Shown: positions 6,380 to 9,916 of the stretch, in pieces
Numbering within the stretch: position 1 is the stretch's first letter
Layout of the letters: each line of letters begins with the position of its first letter
From: Solobacterium sp.
GTDB taxonomy: Bacteria > Bacillota_I > Bacilli_A > Erysipelotrichales > Erysipelotrichaceae
Reading direction: 5' to 3'
Assembly (NCBI GenBank): GCA_016284975.1
Contig: JAEEPV010000110.1
Span: 1 to 9,916 of the forward strand
Length of the DNA stretch: 9,916 bases
The notes under the pieces: model-generated
Told to the model about the DNA's origin: nothing
Seen by the model: only the letters and a program-made list of their open reading frames with translations
Databases searched by the model: none
Position numbers and translations under genes: made by a program

Positions 6380-7600
6380 ATGGCTGAATTCTACCCATTT
6401 CGCGCGATACGTCCTGCAGAAGGCAAAGCAGAGAGCGTTGCCTGTCTGCCGTATGACGTACTGAATACAGAGCAGGCCCGCAATCTTGCGGAAAACCCTG
6501 AATCGTTTGTTCATGTAATCCGTTCGGAAATCGACCTTCCGGACGATACGGATCCTTACAGCACTGAGGTCTATGACTTGGCCGGAGCGAATCTGGAACA
6601 GCTGCTGCAGAACGGCACTATGATTCAGGATAATCGCAACTGCTACTATCTGTACCGGGAGAGTACTGATACACATGTTCAGACCGGATTTGTCGGAACC
6701 GTGCTCTGCCGGCAATATGATGAGGGCGTGATCCGCCGTCATGAACTGACGGTACCGGAGAAAGAGGATGACCGGACCCGTCATATTCTTGTGACGAAGG
6801 CACAGACCGGACCGGTATTTCTCGCGTTTGAAAAAACAAAACAGGAAACAGAACTGATCGAATCGATCTGTCAGAGAGAACCGGTGTATGACTTTTTTCA
6901 GAATGGAGTGCGCCATCAGGTATGGGTCATTTCCTCAGCGGAAGAGGTCGAAGCCGTTAAACAGCTGTTCGAAACAATTCCGGTTTTGTATATCGCAGAC
7001 GGGCATCATCGGGCAGCTTCCAGCTGTCGTGCTGCGAAAGAGAGACAAGCAGGTGATAATGAGGAAGCAGGACGCTTCATGGCGGTTGCATTTGCGGCAG
7101 AGGATCTTGAAATGCTTGGCTATCATCGCTTTGTAAAAGATCTGAACGGATTGAGTCAGGAAGCGTTTCTGAAACAGATTCAGGAAAACTTTACGGTGAC
7201 AGAAACCAGAGAACAGCTTCCCAGAGGAAGGCATTCGCTTGGAATGCTCTTGGGGAATACGTGGTACACCATTCAGCCCCGTGCGAATCTCTATGATGAA
7301 AAGGACAGTATTTCCCGTCTGGATGTTTCCATCCTGCAGGAGCATCTGCTGGCACCGGTACTTGGCATTCAGGATCCCAGGCGGGATCCGCGGATCGTTT
7401 TTGTCGGCGGAGAAGATGCCTTGGAAGAGATTGAAAACCTTGCGGATACATATATGGAAGGGGTCGGTTTTCTGTTATATCCGACTGCGATTGAGGACCT
7501 GCTGGCGGTGGCGAATGAACACCGGATCATGCCTCCGAAATCCACCTGGTTTGAACCTAAGTTGCTGAGCGGATTATTCGTACACCGGATTGATTCATGA
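6380..7600 (+). CDS. DUF1015 family protein
   Basis: 406 residues, full length for the DUF1015 family. Conserved landmarks are all present: N-terminal FYPFRAIRP, the VACLPYDVLNTEQARNLAENP block (about 20-40), HVIRSEIDLP, RHELT at 120-124 followed by KEDDR, the DGHHR motif at 207-211, and PPKSTWFEPKL near the end (385-395). DGHHR recalls the ParB/sulfiredoxin-like fold used by some free-serine kinases, and family members often sit beside serine-biosynthesis genes (serA, serC). A role in serine or phosphoserine metabolism is thus possible, but no ser gene is visible here and I do not assign an enzyme activity. The protein appears cytosolic, with no signal or membrane helix. The start at 6380 is the first fitting ATG, but its ribosome site is weak (GAGAGA, 6365-6370). 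No promoter is evident after the opp terminator, so low-level readthrough is likely. Confidence 0.88.
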   Translation: MAEFYPFRAIRPAEGKAESVACLPYDVLNTEQARNLAENPESFVHVIRSEIDLPDDTDPYSTEVYDLAGANLEQLLQNGTMIQDNRNCYYLYRESTDTHVQTGFVGTVLCRQYDEGVIRRHELTVPEKEDDRTRHILVTKAQTGPVFLAFEKTKQETELIESICQREPVYDFFQNGVRHQVWVISSAEEVEAVKQLFETIPVLYIADGHHRAASSCRAAKERQAGDNEEAGRFMAVAFAAEDLEMLGYHRFVKDLNGLSQEAFLKQIQENFTVTETREQLPRGRHSLGMLLGNTWYTIQPRANLYDEKDSISRLDVSILQEHLLAPVLGIQDPRRDPRIVFVGGEDALEEIENLADTYMEGVGFLLYPTAIEDLLAVANEHRIMPPKSTWFEPKLLSGLFVHRIDS

Positions 7601-7803
7601 AAAAACTGCCCGTTGTGTAAGCGGACAGTAAAGAGGGGCAGGCCGCAGCCGGATTATGGAATCTGCGCATTCCATAGAGTGGTACGACCTGCTTTTATTA
7701 AAAACTACCAACAGTCATAAAAAGGGCATAGTCTTTTTTTTCAAATTAGACCGTGAGCAGCTTCCTGCCCTTAATCGTCACCTATGATGCGGGCATTCAG
7801 TCA
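7601..7803. other. Repeat-rich intergenic region, possible structured RNA
   Basis: No protein gene is apparent here. Visible inverted repeats are CTGCCC (7606-7611)/GGGCAG (7636-7641), GCAGG (7638-7642)/CCTGC (7688-7692) enclosing TATGGAAT (7655-7662)/ATTCCATA (7669-7676), AAGGGCA (7722-7728)/TGCCCTT (7766-7772) enclosing GTCT/AGAC, and TACCAA (7706-7711)/TTGGTA (7804-7809). CAGTCAT and GGGCAT each occur twice as direct repeats. Some arms compete for the same partner. I recognise no known riboswitch, tRNA, 6S, SRP or RNase P consensus. It could be a DUF1015 3' region, a small RNA on either strand, or a decayed element. Confidence 0.4.
7655..7697 (+). terminator. Possible weak terminator after the DUF1015 gene
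   Basis: An 8-bp perfect hairpin, TATGGAAT (7655-7662) with ATTCCATA (7669-7676), sits within a looser outer stem GCAGG/CCTGC (7638-7642/7688-7692). TTTT (7693-7696) then follows. The T-run is short and the stem broken, so efficiency is uncertain. A longer T8 at 7734-7741 has no clear + strand stem in front of it. Confidence 0.4.
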
Positions 7804-7832
7804 TTGGTAACATAGAAAAGTACTGATATAAT
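7804..7832 (+). promoter_or_regulatory. Promoter of the gene at 7865, extended -10 type
   Basis: TTGGTA (7804-7809) and a perfect TATAAT (7827-7832) are separated by exactly 17 bases, and TGA directly before the -10 gives the extended TGn element (7824-7826). The predicted start is near 7839, leaving a leader of about 26 bases. The -35 is also the right arm of an inverted repeat with TACCAA at 7706-7711. Confidence 0.75.
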
Positions 7833-7852
7833 GAAAACAATGCAACAGTCAA
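7825..7852 (-). promoter_or_regulatory. Possible opposing promoter, minus strand
   Basis: Read on the minus strand, TTGACT (7852-7847) and TATATC (7830-7825) are spaced by 16 bases, overlapping the + strand promoter and leader. It would fire into the repeat-rich region, where minus-strand hairpin arms followed by T-runs end near 7721 and 7600. The match is moderate and AT-rich sequence gives such hits by chance. Confidence 0.25.
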
Positions 7853-7864
7853 GGAGAATTCAGG

Positions 7865-9916
7865 ATGGGCGATTTATATAAATGTAAAAAGTGCGGACAG
7901 CTTCTGTATGGTGCTGCCATACCCGAAGTAAACGGGGAAGCTGCCTGGAATATTCTCAAATCCATCGAACAGCTTGGCTTCTACGATTCTCCGCAGCCGG
8001 TTGATTTTCTGGAATCGGATTTTTCAGATTTTCTTGCCCGGGAAGATTACGGGAATGTCATCCGTTACCGTGCCTATACCTCATTTCTGAATGTTATGGC
8101 AAACATGCGCTATGACAATGTTACGATCGCAACCAAGACTCTCGAAGAAGGCGCAGAAAAGATCATCTGTTCCACCTGCCATGGCGATGTAATGTTCAAC
8201 CGGATCGGAAGACTGCCTACCACTTTTATTGACGGCAGATGGGATGATTATGTCGACAGCAATCATACCTGGTACATTCTTTCCGACAGTCCGCTTGGCA
8301 AGGGTTCATTTACCGAACTTGAAAAGCGGGAGCTAAACGTTTACATCTCGCAGGAAGACCGTCTGGAAGCGCAGAAGGAGTATGAAAACATCATCACGGA
8401 ATGCCGGGAGGGTGTGAAGAAAGCCGCGATTGGATTTGCCAAACAGGCGGATGTGGATCTGACCAAGTATTTTAAGATGCTCCTGAATATCAAGACGGAT
8501 ATTCAAATGCTGGAGACAAGATTGTTTGATCTTCTCATGGATCATGTCATCAACAACCGGGACTACGTCAACTCTACGAGCAAGACAGAAGAGACCGTAA
8601 TGATTGAGCTGGAGAAAACCAGAAACAGTCTTGCGATCTCCATTGACCGGCTTGAAAAAGCCACGGCTTTTCATATACGGGAAGACTGGGAGAGTGCCTA
8701 TGATATGGTCTACCCGGTAGAACCCCATAAACCGGATGTGACAGCTCCGAAGGAGCCGGAATACCGTCAGCCTGGTCTTTTTAACAGGAAACAGGTAACG
8801 GAAGAAAATGATGCCCTGCGCAGAAAATATGAAGAAGAACGCAAAGCGTATCACGATGCACTCCTGAAGTATAACGAAGATGTCGAGGCTTATAAGAAAG
8901 CCTGTGAGGAATATGAAAAGAAAAAGCAGGAAATCTTCAAGAAGGAAGAAGATCTCTGGTTCTCAGATCCTGAGATCAGCGCCAAGGTAGAGGAACTGAA
9001 AGAACTGAAGCTTCGCATGGCCGAGACCAAGCTCCATTCGGAAAACCCGGTGTTCTATACGGAAGATACACTGAAAAATTCCAGTCCGGTTCGCATCAAG
9101 AATATGTTTGATGACGAGATCGAGAAGAATAAAAAACTTCTGAAGAAGGCATATCAGATCGAAACGGATCTGCAGGCTATCATGTTTGTATTCCCGAAAT
9201 ACCTTGATATCGTTGCAGTATCCAAGATCTATGAATATCTGGTGACCGGCCGCTGCACCCAGCTGACCGGAACCAATGGTGCCTACCGTCTCTATGAAAC
9301 GGAACTGCGAGCCAATCGTGTTCCGATCGATCCGGAAAGCATTCAGGCAATCGATGATCTGGCACAGCGTGAGTTTACGATTTATTCCATGCTGTCATCC
9401 GTCTCGAATGTCCTGAATGAGATTACCGCAAAGACAACTGCTGCAGTCGATGAAATCCGCTTTACCGCAGACAGCCGCTGCAAGAAAGAATATGATGAGT
9501 CCGCAGAAGCATATTACAGTCTGATTGATGAAGAGCTGAATACCTGTACGGAATTCCTTGGCCAGCAGAACATTTCCATTCATCCGGCAGAAGTTCCGGC
9601 GGAACCGGAGGTCAAACCGGAATCGGCCGAAGAACTAAAGCCGCAGGAAGAAGTCAAAGAAGAGTCCGCGGAAACGGAACCGTCAGCGGAAGAATTGCCG
9701 GAAGTCGCTGAAGAAACGACTTTGAAGGAGTCTTCGGAAGAAGTGGCTCAGGAAGCAGAATCTGTTGCAGCAGAACCTGTACCGGAACCAGTTGAAGAAA
9801 CTCCGGAAGCAGTTATAGAGCCTGAAGCAACAGAGACACCGGCAGAAATTCCGGTCGAAACTCCGGCAGAAGTGAAGGAAGAAACTGCTGCAGAAGTACA
9901 AACCGCAGCGGAAGAG
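7865..9916 (+). CDS. Uncharacterised protein: split CxxC pair, coiled coils, Pro/Glu/Ala-rich tail (3' end missing)
   Basis: An open frame of 684 codons runs off the window without a stop. ATG 7865 is supported by AAGGAGA (7851-7857) and by an extended -10 promoter. Residues 5-11 (YKCKKCG) and 100-107 (IICSTCHG) hold two CxxC pairs, C7/C10 and C102/C105, which could form one zinc ribbon interrupted by about 90 residues. Charged helical stretches follow, the clearest coiled coil at about 312-362, rich in Glu, Lys and Tyr. A block at about 455-486 reads IYEYLVTGRC, then GTNGAYRLYETELRANRV. From memory it resembles the C-terminal part of uncharacterised Firmicutes proteins. From about residue 574 the protein is almost entirely Pro, Glu, Ala, Val, Thr and Ser, with repeated ETPAE-like units. 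No signal peptide or membrane helix is seen in this part. Function is unknown; a scaffold or structural role would be inference only. Confidence 0.85.
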   Translation, partial: MGDLYKCKKCGQLLYGAAIPEVNGEAAWNILKSIEQLGFYDSPQPVDFLESDFSDFLAREDYGNVIRYRAYTSFLNVMANMRYDNVTIATKTLEEGAEKIICSTCHGDVMFNRIGRLPTTFIDGRWDDYVDSNHTWYILSDSPLGKGSFTELEKRELNVYISQEDRLEAQKEYENIITECREGVKKAAIGFAKQADVDLTKYFKMLLNIKTDIQMLETRLFDLLMDHVINNRDYVNSTSKTEETVMIELEKTRNSLAISIDRLEKATAFHIREDWESAYDMVYPVEPHKPDVTAPKEPEYRQPGLFNRKQVTEENDALRRKYEEERKAYHDALLKYNEDVEAYKKACEEYEKKKQEIFKKEEDLWFSDPEISAKVEELKELKLRMAETKLHSENPVFYTEDTLKNSSPVRIKNMFDDEIEKNKKLLKKAYQIETDLQAIMFVFPKYLDIVAVSKIYEYLVTGRCTQLTGTNGAYRLYETELRANRVPIDPESIQAIDDLAQREFTIYSMLSSVSNVLNEITAKTTAAVDEIRFTADSRCKKEYDESAEAYYSLIDEELNTCTEFLGQQNISIHPAEVPAEPEVKPESAEELKPQEEVKEESAETEPSAEELPEVAEETTLKESSEEVAQEAESVAAEPVPEPVEETPEAVIEPEATETPAEIPVETPAEVKEETAAEVQTAAEE
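9584..9916 (+). repeat. Degenerate repeats encoding a Pro/Glu/Ala-rich tail
   Basis: Codons for Glu (GAA), Pro (CCG), Ala (GCA/GCG) and Val dominate residues 574-684 of the last gene. Short units such as ETPEAV, ETPAEI and ETPAEV recur near the end, encoded by related stretches starting with GAAACTCCGG or GAGACACCGG. The units are imperfect and no fixed period is clear. The tail is acidic and should be disordered and extended. Confidence 0.6.

Noticed and set aside
7601..7803. A known riboswitch, tRNA, 6S, SRP or RNase P RNA
   Set aside because: I looked for conserved core sequences of these RNAs on both strands and found none that matched well enough to name.
7831..7881. A tiny open frame beginning at ATG 7831
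   Set aside because: Its start codon overlaps the -10 box of the promoter, it has no ribosome site and only 16 codons, and it runs out of frame into the real gene.
8333..8854. A 173-codon minus-strand open frame
   Set aside because: It lies wholly within the long + strand frame that starts at 7865, which has a promoter, a ribosome site and coherent domains; the minus product is Phe/Arg-rich and unrecognisable.
9683..9901. A minus-strand frame rich in Phe, Cys and Arg
   Set aside because: It is the mirror of the GAA/CCG/GCA-rich repeats encoding the acidic tail, not a gene.
1..9916. CRISPR array, insertion sequence, prophage or defence system
   Set aside because: No regularly spaced repeats, transposase or integrase motifs, terminal inverted repeats with target duplications, or nuclease/helicase genes were seen.

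Overview
The window is bacterial and reads as a low-to-mid GC Bacillota (Firmicutes) chromosome. Evidence: strong AAGGAGG-type ribosome binding sites, TTGACA/TATAAT-like promoters, hairpin-plus-T-run terminators, a lipoprotein-type oligopeptide-binding protein, and a family II (DHH) inorganic pyrophosphatase. An Erysipelotrichia-like or related lineage would fit, but I cannot prove it from sequence alone. All genes lie on the + strand, there are no mobile elements, and most of the window is ordinary metabolism and transport.

Layout. (1) 1-365: the 3' end of a gene for a manganese-dependent inorganic pyrophosphatase, closed by a terminator at 387-412. (2) 413-558: an AT-rich control region with a good promoter. 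A near-perfect 34-bp palindrome is centred on its -35 box, and ATGAAA/TTTCAT half-sites recur around it. (3) 559-6334: a complete oligopeptide ABC importer operon, oppA-oppB-oppC-oppD-oppF. OppA is the lipid-anchored binding protein, OppB and OppC are the membrane channel, and OppD and OppF are the two ATPases. A long hairpin sits between oppA and oppB, while oppB to oppF are tightly spaced or overlapping. A GAAA-loop terminator follows oppF at 6342-6362. (4) 6380-7600: a DUF1015-family protein, starting 18 bases after that terminator with no obvious promoter of its own. (5) 7601-7864: an intergenic stretch dense in inverted and direct repeats, which could encode a structured RNA or an unusual 3' region. 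It ends in an extended -10 promoter. (6) 7865-9916: a long open frame that runs off the window. It encodes a protein of unknown function with a widely split pair of CxxC motifs, coiled-coil segments, a conserved-looking GRC/GAYxxYE block and a Pro/Glu/Ala-rich tail.

How the genes work together. The opp operon captures peptides outside the cell and imports them with ATP. The hairpin after oppA fits the usual need for far more binding protein than permease. OppD lacks all four cysteines of the iron-sulfur motif known from other OppD/DppD proteins. The pyrophosphatase, the DUF1015 protein and the last gene have no obvious pathway link to the transporter.

I found no clear defence, mobile or biosynthetic system. 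The least explained items are the gene at 7865-9916, the repeat-rich region at 7601-7810, and the palindrome over the oppA promoter.
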